Positions 50,902 to 62,155 of a stretch of DNA of 64,000 bases are shown here, in pieces. The translations under genes were made by a program, and so were the position numbers. The stretch spans positions 96,461,705 through 96,525,704 of the forward strand of contig NC_087062.1 in NCBI RefSeq assembly GCF_963678635.1. Reading direction: 5' to 3'. The DNA is from Symsagittifera roscoffensis. Lineage: Eukaryota > Xenacoelomorpha > Acoela > Convolutidae. Under the pieces are notes generated by a model. The model had not been told where the DNA came from. It did no database searches and worked only from the letters and a program-made list of their open reading frames with translations. Within the stretch, counting starts at the first letter, position 1; every line of letters begins with the position of its first letter.

Positions 50902-53900
50902 AATACAAATCACATCTATCAAAATATACAAAAAAAAACAACCCAAAGAAAAAATTTGGACAATACCATTTCTTTTAGAAAGCCCAAGAAGCAAAGAATT
51001 TCAACCACCAGATCTTGAAATTGATTTTTTAATTGATTCAGGAGCAGAATCAAATATAATAAACATTCCCACATGGAATGAAATAAAAACCTTACACCCA
51101 AAGCTAACACTTCTTGAAACCTCCAGTAAACTAGCAACAGCACAAGGATCAACATTAATAAACTACGGAAAAATTCAATTATTTCTTCTCCCCACAAGAA
51201 CAATGGAGCAAAACAAAATTTTAAATAAACCATTTAAACAAATATTCCATATCACCGATATTAAACATAATATCATTGGAATACCATTTATCTCTAAATA
51301 TATACCAACAATCAACATCTTGAATAGTAAAATATTAATCAAAGATAAATATACAAAAACAAAAGACACATCCCTAACATTTTTTCAAAGATTAAATAAA
51401 CAACCACCATTCTTTTCAAAATTCTATCCAATATATAACCAACAAAGAAAACACTTGAAACCACTATCAGGAAACATATACAATTTTTCAATAAAGCAAG
51501 TTCACCAATATGATAAAAAGCAAAACAAACAAAAATTTTATATGTCAGATTTTGAATTCAAACCTATTCATAAATTTTTCAAAATCACAATCTCATCAAT
51601 AAAATATTTGAAAAACTCGAATTCAGATATTATTTCCTTACATGTATATAACAATACACCTTACCAAGTAACATTACCTTTAGGACTTTTAGGCTATTGC
51701 GAAACCAACGCTACAATATCACCGATACACGAAAAAGCGTATCGCGTAAATAATATACTCCAATTATTAGATATTTGTCAATCCACAATTCTTAATGAAG
51801 AATTATCCATAAATAATATAATAAGTAACGAAAAAAGTAATACGGATTATTTCACAAAAACCCCATATTTCAAACCGACATTCAACATAAATAACTACAC
51901 AGAGAATCAACAGAAATTTTTAACAATGTTTAATTTCCAACATTCACAAATAACACAAGACGAATTTGAAAAATTAGCCAAACAGCTAATTAAATATTCA
52001 TCAGTCTATGCAACATCCAAATTTGATGTTGGCAAAATCAGCTCATCACTACATCTCCCATTAAAACCAGACGCAGTTTTCAAAAAACAAAGAGCAAGTA
52101 AAGTACCAATTCATTTATACGATAAAGTGAACAGATTACTTGATATTTTAGAACAATACAATATAATCTCACCAGTAAATAAAGAAGAACAACCAAAAAG
52201 TAACACATTTATCAACCCTGTTATCATTCTAGCTAAAGGAGAATCATTAAAAATCGTTCTCGACGCTAGATACCTCAACTCACTCATAGATGAATCAAAG
52301 TGTAATTGGCCTATTGAACCAATACAAGTTATTTTAACAAAAATAAATGGAAAATACTTTACAACCGCAGATATGAATAGTGCATATAATCAAATGCCAT
52401 TAGATGAACAATCACGACGTTTAACACAATTTGTTATTGGAAACCAACAATACGAATTCAACCGCTTATTCTATGGAATATCCATAGGACCAGCAGCATT
52501 TTCAGCTTTTATGAGCAAAATTTTTTGACCACTAATACTCAAGAAAAACGCAATCACCTATTTAGACGATGTTTTTATGCAATCACAGACAAAAGAGGAA
52601 ATGTTCAATGTTTTAGAACAATATCACCAAATACTTCAGAACGAAAATCTGAAGGCCGCCCCCGATAAATCACACTTCTTTTTGACAAGAGTTAAATTCT
52701 TAGGACATAATATAGAAAGAAAAACAATCACTCCATTGAAATCACGTATAGACGCTATTCAAAAACTCCAACCACCAACAAATAAAAAGAAAATCCAAGA
52801 ATTCCTTGGAATGTTAAACTTTTTACGCAAATATGTTTATAAAATGCAATTATATCTACGACCATTCTATAACATACTTAGACAACAAAATAATTTTGAA
52901 TGGAATACAGAACATCAAGCACGATTTGAAGAAATCAAAAAACTTCTAACTGAACAAATTTCAAACACAATTCCAGATTCAAATCAACCATTTTATGCAA
53001 TGTGCGATGCTTCGAACTTTGGCATCGGCGCAGCATTATTACAATCACATAATGGTACAAATAAAATGAACCTCATATCAGCAAATTCTCGATTATTCAC
53101 TCAAGCAGAGCTACGACTCTCAACTCTAATGAGAGAATGTACAGCCATAATATATACACTGACAGAATATGAATTTCTGATACTTGGATCAAAACATCCC
53201 ACAGTTCTATTCACAGACCATAAACCAATCATCTTTCTTTTTACACAAAAGTCTAATCCAAACCACCGAGTTTATAGATTTCAACTAATTTTAATGAAAT
53301 TCCCAAACTTACATATAGTTTGGACCGCAGGAAAAAATCTTGCATTACCAGACACCTTAAGTCGAAATACGCCACCTGAATTACTTACACGTAAAACCAC
53401 AGTTGAAATACCCAAAAAAATAAAATTCTACCTTGCAGAAAATGAAACATCACCCCGACTAGAATGCAAATATGCAGTAAAAACTGACGTTGAACAATCA
53501 CAGATAAACAATCTACAACACTTCCCACTTTATTTAGATTGTCAAAATAATCACTATGAAGTTGATCTACTTGGAACATCAACTTTTAAACCAATCCCAT
53601 ATTCACAATGGATAAAAAATAACAACCAACAAAAAAGAAGAAAACAACATCCGCCTAAAAAAGACCATTTTCCACTAATTGAAAAAGAAAATTTAACTGA
53701 TAAAATAAACTTATCCGGACCACAAACAAACGATTCAAAATAAACAATAAATCAAGTTTTTGACCTCCATGACCCACTTGATACAATACCCTTATCTAAA
53801 TTAGAAATTGAAAACATATTTCTCCCCCCAACAGAAACAATTACAATTTCAACATTGAAACAATACCAAAATCTTGACCCAGTAATTAGACAACTAAAAT

Positions 53901-55438
53901 CATGGCACAAATATAAAACTAAACCCGTCAAGGCAGATACAACTATTTTAGGAAATAAAACACTCCTCCGATATTTTCGAAAATTCAATAATACAACAAT
54001 TAACGAAAACACAGACCTTCTAGAATACAAACTAAATGAATCTACAGTTCCCTGTCTCCCTTTAAGTATGATTCTCATAGCTTTTAATATTTCACATACA
54101 CAAAATATTGAAGGACACTCTGGATCAGAGAAAACATATTCAAATTTTATACAAAACTTTTATTTCCCAAATGCACCAATTTGGATAAAAGTACTATGCA
54201 ATGACTGTATAGTATGTCAACTAAATAAACCTTACCCAAATCAAAAACAAATAGCACAAAAACAAGATTTTAAAGGACAAAGTTTGTACTTTAACCATCG
54301 TATCTCATTTGATACTAAAGGACCAATTTCACCCTCATCCGAAGGAAACTCCTACAATATGGTAATTGTTGACGCATTTACACATTATGTAGCACTTAAC
54401 CCAGTACCACATTGTAACGCTTATTATGCTTACACAACGCTTTATGAACACTGGATAGCAAAATTCGGACTACCAGAAATTTTAGTTACAGACAACGGTA
54501 CAGAATTCATAAATAATGAAATCATCACACTATGTCATCTATATAACATCAAACACAAACCACGTACATCTCACGCACCTTGGACAAACGGCTTAGTCGA
54601 AGGTATGAACCGTTCATTACAAGAATATCTCAGATGTATCATCAATGGAAATGATACAAGAAATACCGAATGGTCAGCAGACGTAAAATTATTTCCCTTA
54701 GCATATAATTCACAAATTACGACAACTCTAGGAATGTCACCACATGAAATGGTTTTTAACCAAAAGCCACGCAAACCAATAATGTTTACAGCAAACTCTC
54801 ATAAAAACGCACAAGGTTATTGTCAACCAAATAAAGACTCAATTTGTTATAACCTACCATTACATACACACGATGAAGATCATTATCATCACCCACAAAT
54901 TCTTAAATTAGCCTCCGGTACACACACCGAATGGATTTTAATCAGAGATAAAAAACACAATGAAATTCATCAAAAAGTAACAAAAAAAGTGTTACAAAGG
55001 CAAAATATTAATGAACAAATAAATTCACGCTTTACACCAGCCTCCGATTTAAAAATTGGAACATTTGTTTTAATACCCAATTTTAATACTCAAAAAGGAA
55101 TTTCAAAAAAGTTACAACCCCTTCGCAAATGACCATACCAAATAATTACAAAACCCACTGATGTCACATATAAAATCATCGACTCAGACAAAAAAGAAAT
55201 CGTTCAACACCGAAATAACCTATTACCTTATTATCCAAAAGAATACGCACTCCGCGAACTAACTCAATTATATTCTTTTACAGGTTTAAAAGTTATTCAA
55301 AATGACCCACATACGGAAAATACAACAAAGGAACAAAATGATATTCACCTCGGAAATCAAAATACAAAATCAACCACCACAAAAAACAATACAAAAAATC
55401 TAGATCAAAATACATCTCAAAAAGAAAGAAAAATATAA
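50902..55438 (+). pseudogene. pol: Pro-pol frame with three in-frame stops
   Basis: One frame without frameshift from about 50,902 to 55,438 carries protease (LIDSGAE, Asp at 51,035), RT (LDARYLN, TTADMNSAYNQ, a YLDD box near 52,559), RNase H (CDASNFGIGAAL), and integrase with an HHCC zinc domain (near 54,100-54,220), and DDE residues in FDTKG, VTDNGTEF and WTNGLVEGMNR. It is interrupted by TGA at 52,526-52,528 just before the YLDD box, TAA at 53,741-53,743 between RNase H and integrase, and TGA at 55,130-55,132 in the integrase tail. The start has no ATG near gag; an A9 run lies at 50,930-50,938. As written the product would be three pieces. Family membership is Ty3/gypsy, errantivirus side. 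Confidence 0.85.
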
Positions 55439-55440
55439 AA

Positions 55441-55590
55441 ATGACAGAACAAATAATACCCCAAGAACAAATCGACAAATCAGAGCATAGAGAGTCTTCA
55501 CGACTTAGAAATCAACCACGTAAAAATTATAAATTATTCATCCCACAATCTAAAATATTAAAGAAAGTTGAATTTCAAAAACAACTTTAA
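55441..55590 (+). CDS. 49-aa basic ORF after pol
   Basis: Starts 2 nt after the end of the pol frame. It has a SRLRNQPRKNY word like those at the ends of many LTR-element polyproteins, so it may be a detached pol tail. Translation is uncertain. Confidence 0.35.
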   Translation: MTEQIIPQEQIDKSEHRESSRLRNQPRKNYKLFIPQSKILKKVEFQKQL

Positions 55591-56183
55591 TTCTACATTT
55601 AATAATCTTTGCACCTCTGAAACATTTTACACTTTCATTTTTCAAAATAACATGCTGACAAACACGCAGCGATTCTAGTTCATAATTAGCCAATAGGATT
55701 CATCCAATCCGTCACCTTCTCTAACTCTAACACAAACCAACTAGACGAACGATATTAAACTCCAGGCATATCTATAACTATAACTTTACGACCTCCAGGT
55801 CAAAAATAAGCAAACCACTCCAACTTGACAACTAAAATAAATATCACCATAATATCATAACCCTCCCTTATCTAATAAACCAAAGATCAACAATATTTCC
55901 CCAACTCAGCCCTCAAATACCCCCCAAACAAATATGTTAAATTAGCCTAAAGTAAAAGAACGACCATTTTAATTAGCCTAAAGTATAAAAATCTCAAAAA
56001 TACCCCAGATCATTTGACAAATGAAAATAAAGACAAAGAAGACCTCCCGATCACCATAAAAATTGCCCCCAACAATTTTTCACAAAACTCAACCCACTTG
56101 TCAAAAAGTCAATAAATAATCCGACCACACTTAAAAATTGCCCCAAACAACAAAAAATATTCGATCAAGAAGTCATTTCTCAA
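55591..56183. other. Non-coding gap between pol and the small membrane ORFs
   Basis: About 590 bp. Direct repeats of AATTAGCCTAAAGTA (near 55,940 and 55,970) and AAAATTGCCCC words (near 56,058 and 56,130) are visible. It may hold splice sites for a subgenomic RNA, but none stands out. Confidence 0.5.
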
Positions 56184-56414
56184 ATGCTCTTCTATCAAAC
56201 AGTCACAAAAATTATCACAAACCTCAAACAATTTTTTACGATACTTGAAACTTTCAAAATATTTCTTTTTGATATCCTTGAATCTTTTCTAATAATCTTT
56301 ATCATTTTTTGTAATGTTTTTTTAATTTTCTACACTATATTCGAACTATTTCTCCAACTTTCAAAAACCCTTGATTATATCCACAGGTACGATTCATACA
56401 ACTTGTCTAAATGA
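56184..56414 (+). CDS. Small membrane protein 1 (76 aa)
   Basis: A strongly hydrophobic middle (about residues 23-60, Phe/Ile/Leu-rich) suggests one long or two short membrane segments, with a polar C-terminus. No homology recognised. Its stop overlaps the next start in ATGA. Confidence 0.5.
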   Translation: MLFYQTVTKIITNLKQFFTILETFKIFLFDILESFLIIFIIFCNVFLIFYTIFELFLQLSKTLDYIHRYDSYNLSK

Positions 56415-56599
56415 TACGAACTATTTTCAGTAGAACTGATATTTTTCTACTATTTGTAATTTTCATAACATTTCTATCATCCCTCATTTTGACCATATGC
56501 AAATGTATAAAGAAAGCAATCATCACATTTGCTCTAGCAACAATCCTCCTAATTCTTTTCTTAGAAGAATACTATAATAAACATAAACTTTTTCACTAA
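56411..56599 (+). CDS. Small membrane protein 2 (62 aa)
   Basis: Two hydrophobic stretches (about residues 11-32 and 36-51) separated by a short Lys-containing turn (CKCIKKA) suggest a hairpin membrane protein, similar in size to viral viroporin-type accessories. That is analogy only. It begins at the ATGA overlap with the previous ORF. Confidence 0.5.
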   Translation: MIRTIFSRTDIFLLFVIFITFLSSLILTICKCIKKAIITFALATILLILFLEEYYNKHKLFH

Positions 56600-56607
56600 A
56601 AGAATAG

Positions 56608-57741
56608 ACCAAAAAACTATCAAAAATTGCTACCCAACAGTCACAAAATCAGTCTTCACCGACATCATCCCAAGATAATCCAACAACACCTTCAACTACC
56701 CAAAATCCTCAAACATCTACACGAATTTCCTTTCAAGATAACCCATACACTTTTGAGGAACGACACGCTCGTTTATCAGAACCACTAGAACCAGTTCAAC
56801 GACAAGCACCTCTAAGCGAACCAACATATAACTTATACCCAACACTACCACAAGAATTAAGTAGAATAAGAAATCCTAGTCAAAACCAGAATACAGTCGA
56901 AATAAATAGACAAATTATACATCCTCGACGAAACAGAAATTTTCAAACTCCCCGAGTTCATTTTGATATACCTCAATCCCCATCACAAAACACTCCAGAA
57001 AACCCCATTGGTATATTACCAGAAACCCCTACGCTTCTTTCACAACGTAGCACCTCAAGCCTACCATCAGATTACTTAGGTTCAACACCAACATCTGAAC
57101 AAATACGTGAAAATCCCTTTAACCCCCCAAACCAGGCATCACGACTACCATATTGGACAACACATTCATTTACACAAGGTGAACTAAATTTAGTCAATGA
57201 TCCAATAGATATTTCTACGGATACAAAAACATCCTCATCACTACCAGAAACATTATCACTACCATCAACACCATCAATAAGCCAGATTTCACCACCACCT
57301 TTTAACTTAAATTTTCCAAATAATCTCGACACCAGATATCGAGAACAATCATCAACAAATATCCCTTTAAGACTAGATTGGAATACATTTACAGCACCTC
57401 CACCATTATTTGGACAACATCTAGAAAGTAATCGCCTTCACAACTGGGCACTTAATAGATTACAATACCGACAAGACATTCACGACGATATCCGTGATCA
57501 CAATATCCAAATACTCCAACAAAACAGTTTACAACTAAAGTTTGAAATCACAGTTAAATTAAACAACATTACTCAACATCCCTACCCATTAAATCCACCA
57601 AACATAACAGCTCAATCACTACCACCACCATTTATAACCACTGAAGTAATATATAAATACGACAGATATACCAAAAAGACAATTGGTTACATCACATTTT
57701 ATAACCCATACTCAGGATTATCATACACATGTATATTCTAA
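56608..57741 (+). CDS. ATG-less open frame, 377 codons, Pro-rich
   Basis: The frame is open from just after a TAG at 56,605 to a TAA at 57,739 and contains no ATG. I checked it line by line and found no stop. The N-terminal two thirds are Pro/Ser/Gln/Thr-rich and look disordered, with an LYPTL motif (56,833-56,847). The C-terminal third is a normal mixed sequence (about 57,361-57,735) ending in Tyr-rich segments. It overlaps the envelope-like ORF by 13 nt. It may be translated through splicing, frameshifting from the small membrane ORF, or a non-AUG start. No homology recognised. Confidence 0.55.
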   Translation, partial: TKKLSKIATQQSQNQSSPTSSQDNPTTPSTTQNPQTSTRISFQDNPYTFEERHARLSEPLEPVQRQAPLSEPTYNLYPTLPQELSRIRNPSQNQNTVEINRQIIHPRRNRNFQTPRVHFDIPQSPSQNTPENPIGILPETPTLLSQRSTSSLPSDYLGSTPTSEQIRENPFNPPNQASRLPYWTTHSFTQGELNLVNDPIDISTDTKTSSSLPETLSLPSTPSISQISPPPFNLNFPNNLDTRYREQSSTNIPLRLDWNTFTAPPPLFGQHLESNRLHNWALNRLQYRQDIHDDIRDHNIQILQQNSLQLKFEITVKLNNITQHPYPLNPPNITAQSLPPPFITTEVIYKYDRYTKKTIGYITFYNPYSGLSYTCIF

Positions 57742-60347
57742 AATTATTAATTTTTTTCCAAATCCTTTTTCTAGTAATCTCAAATCAAAACATAAACCCT
57801 TCTCCCCGCACAGGACCCCAAGATTTATTAGTAACACATTACGATTGTGAAGAAAACGAACAAAAAACACTACACAAGTATGCAATAAATCAAGTATCAC
57901 AATGCGAAACAGAACCCCAAGCCATAGAAACTACAAATGTAATAGCAACACTTTATTCAAAAGCCCGAGCAACTACAGTTATAGGATATAAATTCACAGC
58001 AACATTTTCTGAAAAGAAAGTACATTGTTCACAAGTCTCAAACGGAAATAAAAACCGACTTGACCATGAATCATTCTACCAGAGTAATATAGAACGACTT
58101 TTACATCTCAATCCCGAAGATTGTAAAAACGAGTTACTCCGACTAAATATCACAAAAAATAAAAACACAGATAGAAAGTTAGTCTATTTCCAAGTTTTTT
58201 CAGATTCTGTACATCAAGCAGAACTTGAAAGATATCAAAGACATATAAAATTAGATGAAAAATACCCATATAACGGCGCACACGGACGATTAACCTATGA
58301 CAAGCACGATAAACACTGGATACCACACATTGGTATAAATGACCCATCAAACTGCAAAGCAGACACAAAAAATAAAGGATACCAAGAAATAATGTTTTTC
58401 GATTGGAAAATACAACTCGAAAAAATACAACTCACACGAGATTTATCAGACAACACAATGATCTATCAAGGAATCAGATTACCTTGTAAAAACGACCAAG
58501 GTTATTGCGACCCTACAACACGAACACAAGCAACAATTGTTTGGTTCCCTGAAGACACATGCACAACATTTCAAGTAGCAAAAATACACACTCGTATGAT
58601 AAAATTTCACGAAAAATATTTTATACAATCAATACCATATGAACAAGTAAATCCATTACGAAAAATAAGTTCTAATTTTCGGAACATTCAAAATATAGAA
58701 AATAAATTAACACGTTTTCAAATATATCAAGAAACAGAACTTGCATGTAAATACAGAAACCCACTTCACAAAACACAATACTCTGAAATATTAGTTGAAT
58801 ACGAAAATGGATTCGACATGACCACTGGAAAAATAAAAGTCGACCCATACGCCACAAGTCATCCTCCAAATGAAGGAACATCATACATACCAGTTCATTT
58901 TCAAAAGAATACAGGTCAAACTGGTGGACATCTAAAGCCCCAAGACGATCAAAGCACACGTTTACAAGAACTATCACTAATGAATAGTACATATTTCGGT
59001 AATATCCACTATGATATTCACTTAGATATGAAACTAGACTACACGATTAGCCGAATTTTTCAAGAAATGTCACTCTCCGAATTAGAAACACTACACCAAC
59101 TATGCGAATTAGAAAGAACACAAATATTACAATCACTTGCACTAGCAGTATTAAAAATACCCTACGCAGGATATTTACTATCAGGAAATAGATCAAATTT
59201 TTTAGACTATGAAGGAAACATCTTATGTTTTTATACTTGTACTAAAAAAGTATCACCACTATACGTTTTTGAAGACAAACGATGCTATAAAAGAATCCCT
59301 ATCTTTTATAAGAACAAAATACATTTCGTTGACACACTTTCACGAAGAACCTATTTCTGGGATACCGCAGTCCCATGTGGATCAGAAAATAGCCACAATG
59401 TAGTACAACTAAGCCCTGATGAAGATAAATATTACCTTCTCACCCCATATCCCACATTAATGCAATCACTCAAAAAATTTTCACCAGAAAGCATTCGCGC
59501 TATTGCTCGAAACCCAAATATAGACTTACAATCAATAGGAATATATTCAAAGTCAGATATTCAACATCACATTCGAACACAACAATTCCAAGAATTATTA
59601 ACACAAATGGACACTATACAAAGACAATCAATTGACCAAAACTTACGCAAACTTGCAGAAACCGCAGGATTTGCAGACATCTATACGCAAGACTATAGCG
59701 GATATTTTAAAGACATTAAAGATTATATATATCTAAACGGTGAAAAATACCGTCCCCAAGATATATCACCTATCAATATTTTTAGCTTTGTTACACTCAA
59801 GAATGAAATTCTTGATTTTCTAGGATGGCCCTATTACATCTTAGAAAAATTGACTATTTTATACGCAATGTTTAACTTTATTGGATTTCTTTTCTCACTT
59901 TTAAAAGGAATCTACAACACATGTGCTATACACACACAAGTCAATAGACAAGCAAGTGTAGCACGCATACTATTTGCAGGATTTTTTGGAATCTTTTCTA
60001 CATCTATAAACAAAATTCTTTTAGACGCACAAATAAAAGAATACAACACAAAAATAGCAACAAGACAGAACACATACGACGAAGAACATAACAATGTAGA
60101 CACAACACCAACAGCACCACAGTTACCACCCCTACCACATAACCATCCATTATCCCTAGTCCCACGTAATTTTCGAAATTTAGCCATAACACATAATCAA
60201 AATTTTAGACCAACCATATCACAAAGTCCCATCCAACATATAATGCCACACCACTCACAAGATGAAAATACTTATGAACAAATTATAGAACAACCCCATA
60301 CCACCGCTTTTCAGTCTCAAAATAATAATTTTTTTAGCCCACGATGA
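57729..60347 (+). CDS. env: Envelope-like glycoprotein, 872 aa
   Basis: An uninterrupted ORF with a hydrophobic signal peptide (residues 1-18), a long Cys-containing ectodomain with N-glycosylation sites (for example LNIT, MNST, GNRS), a membrane segment near 695-732 and a second hydrophobic stretch near 745-760, then a tail of about 110 residues with a PTAP word near 794. The part near 490-570 (CYKRIPIFY, later a conserved-looking PCG) resembles, from memory only, chuvirus-type glycoproteins; I see no clear furin site or fusion peptide. Its position after pol is that of env in errantiviruses and retroviruses. Its stop overlaps the next start (ATGA). Confidence 0.7.
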   Translation: MYILKLLIFFQILFLVISNQNINPSPRTGPQDLLVTHYDCEENEQKTLHKYAINQVSQCETEPQAIETTNVIATLYSKARATTVIGYKFTATFSEKKVHCSQVSNGNKNRLDHESFYQSNIERLLHLNPEDCKNELLRLNITKNKNTDRKLVYFQVFSDSVHQAELERYQRHIKLDEKYPYNGAHGRLTYDKHDKHWIPHIGINDPSNCKADTKNKGYQEIMFFDWKIQLEKIQLTRDLSDNTMIYQGIRLPCKNDQGYCDPTTRTQATIVWFPEDTCTTFQVAKIHTRMIKFHEKYFIQSIPYEQVNPLRKISSNFRNIQNIENKLTRFQIYQETELACKYRNPLHKTQYSEILVEYENGFDMTTGKIKVDPYATSHPPNEGTSYIPVHFQKNTGQTGGHLKPQDDQSTRLQELSLMNSTYFGNIHYDIHLDMKLDYTISRIFQEMSLSELETLHQLCELERTQILQSLALAVLKIPYAGYLLSGNRSNFLDYEGNILCFYTCTKKVSPLYVFEDKRCYKRIPIFYKNKIHFVDTLSRRTYFWDTAVPCGSENSHNVVQLSPDEDKYYLLTPYPTLMQSLKKFSPESIRAIARNPNIDLQSIGIYSKSDIQHHIRTQQFQELLTQMDTIQRQSIDQNLRKLAETAGFADIYTQDYSGYFKDIKDYIYLNGEKYRPQDISPINIFSFVTLKNEILDFLGWPYYILEKLTILYAMFNFIGFLFSLLKGIYNTCAIHTQVNRQASVARILFAGFFGIFSTSINKILLDAQIKEYNTKIATRQNTYDEEHNNVDTTPTAPQLPPLPHNHPLSLVPRNFRNLAITHNQNFRPTISQSPIQHIMPHHSQDENTYEQIIEQPHTTAFQSQNNNFFSPR

Positions 60348-62152
60348 GCCGACAACTTGGATCCCTACACCGATCAAATTCCCATCCAACCAACCTCACC
60401 ACTCCAATCCAAATAATACCACTTTTTGCTTTTCCGCCACCCGATTTCCCCACCAGTAATGTAACATCCGGCATGAATTCCGATACTAATTCACACATCT
60501 CAGTTTTATACTCCATCTCACAACTCAATAACCCGAATATTGAAACCCCCGATGAATTTGCCGACTCTGAACCATCTCCATCAAATAATTTTCCCACCAA
60601 CTCCTCAAATTTTTCTCAACCCCCTTTTCAACCCATACTACCAAATAACCCTGACCCAACCAATTCTACACCCTCTTATGCTTCCCAAGTCACTCCAACA
60701 TACTCCTCACTTCACTCAGACCAATCATCTCATTCTCCAAACACCCCCCGAATCTCCCCAGAACTAGATAATTTCATTACCCTACAACAACAACCCTACC
60801 ACCTTGACACCCCAACCATAAACCAAATCTCATCCACAATAGATTCATCCAACCCTCTTACCCCTACACCCTCTTCAATTTATACCGAATCATTAGCACC
60901 ATCATCCACAACTACTGAATCTTCACTTAGCACTAATAGAGCTTACCGCACTTTTAAAAGAAAGTTCCCCAACCATCCTTTCCCAGCGAAACCAGGAACA
61001 GCCCGTGAATATATCAACCATCCAAAACACACTAACACAAAAGAATTTTTAGCTATCACCTTACCCTCATTTCCACAATACACCTTAAACACCCCTCACG
61101 ACACTAACGAGACACGTAACTTTGTAGACGAACACGTTTTAATGCCTACCCTTCCTTGGACCTCATATTATCATTTTACTAATCCCCTTTGCTTACCTTT
61201 ATCTAACACTCACATCGATATAGAACGAAATAAGGACATGCTATATCGACTCACTACACCACTAACACCTAGACAATTTACTTACATAGGATATAAAAAA
61301 TCACTAAAAACATACACTGCACCCCGAGCTAACGAATATACGCTAGAATATTACGATCATAACATCATCAGAACTAACCAAGATCAGTTCTTAGACGATG
61401 ACCGCTTCGCTAACCCACAAATCACAAAAAAAAATTTCATTAAAACACCATATGTATTTACACTCAATATATTTGATCGCAAATTTGACCACATCATCTC
61501 AGAAGCACTAACAGACACGCAAGCCTACGAAAGTTTTAAAGAACGCTTCCAAATATTTTCACTAACCTTTCATTTCCTTGCACCACATGAAAGAGATTTG
61601 CACTGCTCACACGATGTTATGTTGCGCACTAAACAAACTCACACATATACATATTATCGTTTTATCCAAAATCACTTCGACCTGCACACTCCCTCCAGAC
61701 AACCACGCCATCGTTTTCAATTCATCAATTCCAAATACACCTCACCATTCTTTCTTAACTTCACATATTGCATTAAAGATACTAACCTTCATGGTATTCT
61801 TCGAAATTATGATCCCATAACCCAAATGTATATTTTTTGTCCCATCACCAAGACCTTCAACGCAGAAGAATCCCGACCCTTCCTTCTCCCACACGAATTT
61901 GTTCAACCTATAGAAATCCCCATTTTAGAATTCATCCACAACACTAAATTCAATCACAAATTATATAATCTAATCCAAAACACACCTTATGAGTTTGCAG
62001 TTGGCACTGAAGAACTAACCACCATTAAAGCACTTCAATTGCTTTGGCCACTACTTCAAACTAAAAATATCATCCGCATCTTAGCTAAATTACTAACAAC
62101 TTCAGATCTCATCCACGACATCTTCCCCCACGGTTTCTTCCCCGACGACTAA
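60344..62152 (+). CDS. 602-aa ORF after env, unknown
   Basis: The ATG overlaps the env stop (ATGA), pointing to coupled translation. The first 200 residues are Ser/Pro/Thr/Asn-rich and low in complexity; residues about 205-600 are an ordinary globular-looking sequence rich in His, Tyr, Phe and Thr, beginning near RAYRTFKRKFPNHPF. No domain recognised. Coding-strand G is extremely low (1 G in 60 on several lines). The frame is intact. Confidence 0.6.
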   Translation: MSRQLGSLHRSNSHPTNLTTPIQIIPLFAFPPPDFPTSNVTSGMNSDTNSHISVLYSISQLNNPNIETPDEFADSEPSPSNNFPTNSSNFSQPPFQPILPNNPDPTNSTPSYASQVTPTYSSLHSDQSSHSPNTPRISPELDNFITLQQQPYHLDTPTINQISSTIDSSNPLTPTPSSIYTESLAPSSTTTESSLSTNRAYRTFKRKFPNHPFPAKPGTAREYINHPKHTNTKEFLAITLPSFPQYTLNTPHDTNETRNFVDEHVLMPTLPWTSYYHFTNPLCLPLSNTHIDIERNKDMLYRLTTPLTPRQFTYIGYKKSLKTYTAPRANEYTLEYYDHNIIRTNQDQFLDDDRFANPQITKKNFIKTPYVFTLNIFDRKFDHIISEALTDTQAYESFKERFQIFSLTFHFLAPHERDLHCSHDVMLRTKQTHTYTYYRFIQNHFDLHTPSRQPRHRFQFINSKYTSPFFLNFTYCIKDTNLHGILRNYDPITQMYIFCPITKTFNAEESRPFLLPHEFVQPIEIPILEFIHNTKFNHKLYNLIQNTPYEFAVGTEELTTIKALQLLWPLLQTKNIIRILAKLLTTSDLIHDIFPHGFFPDD

Positions 62153-62155
62153 CAG

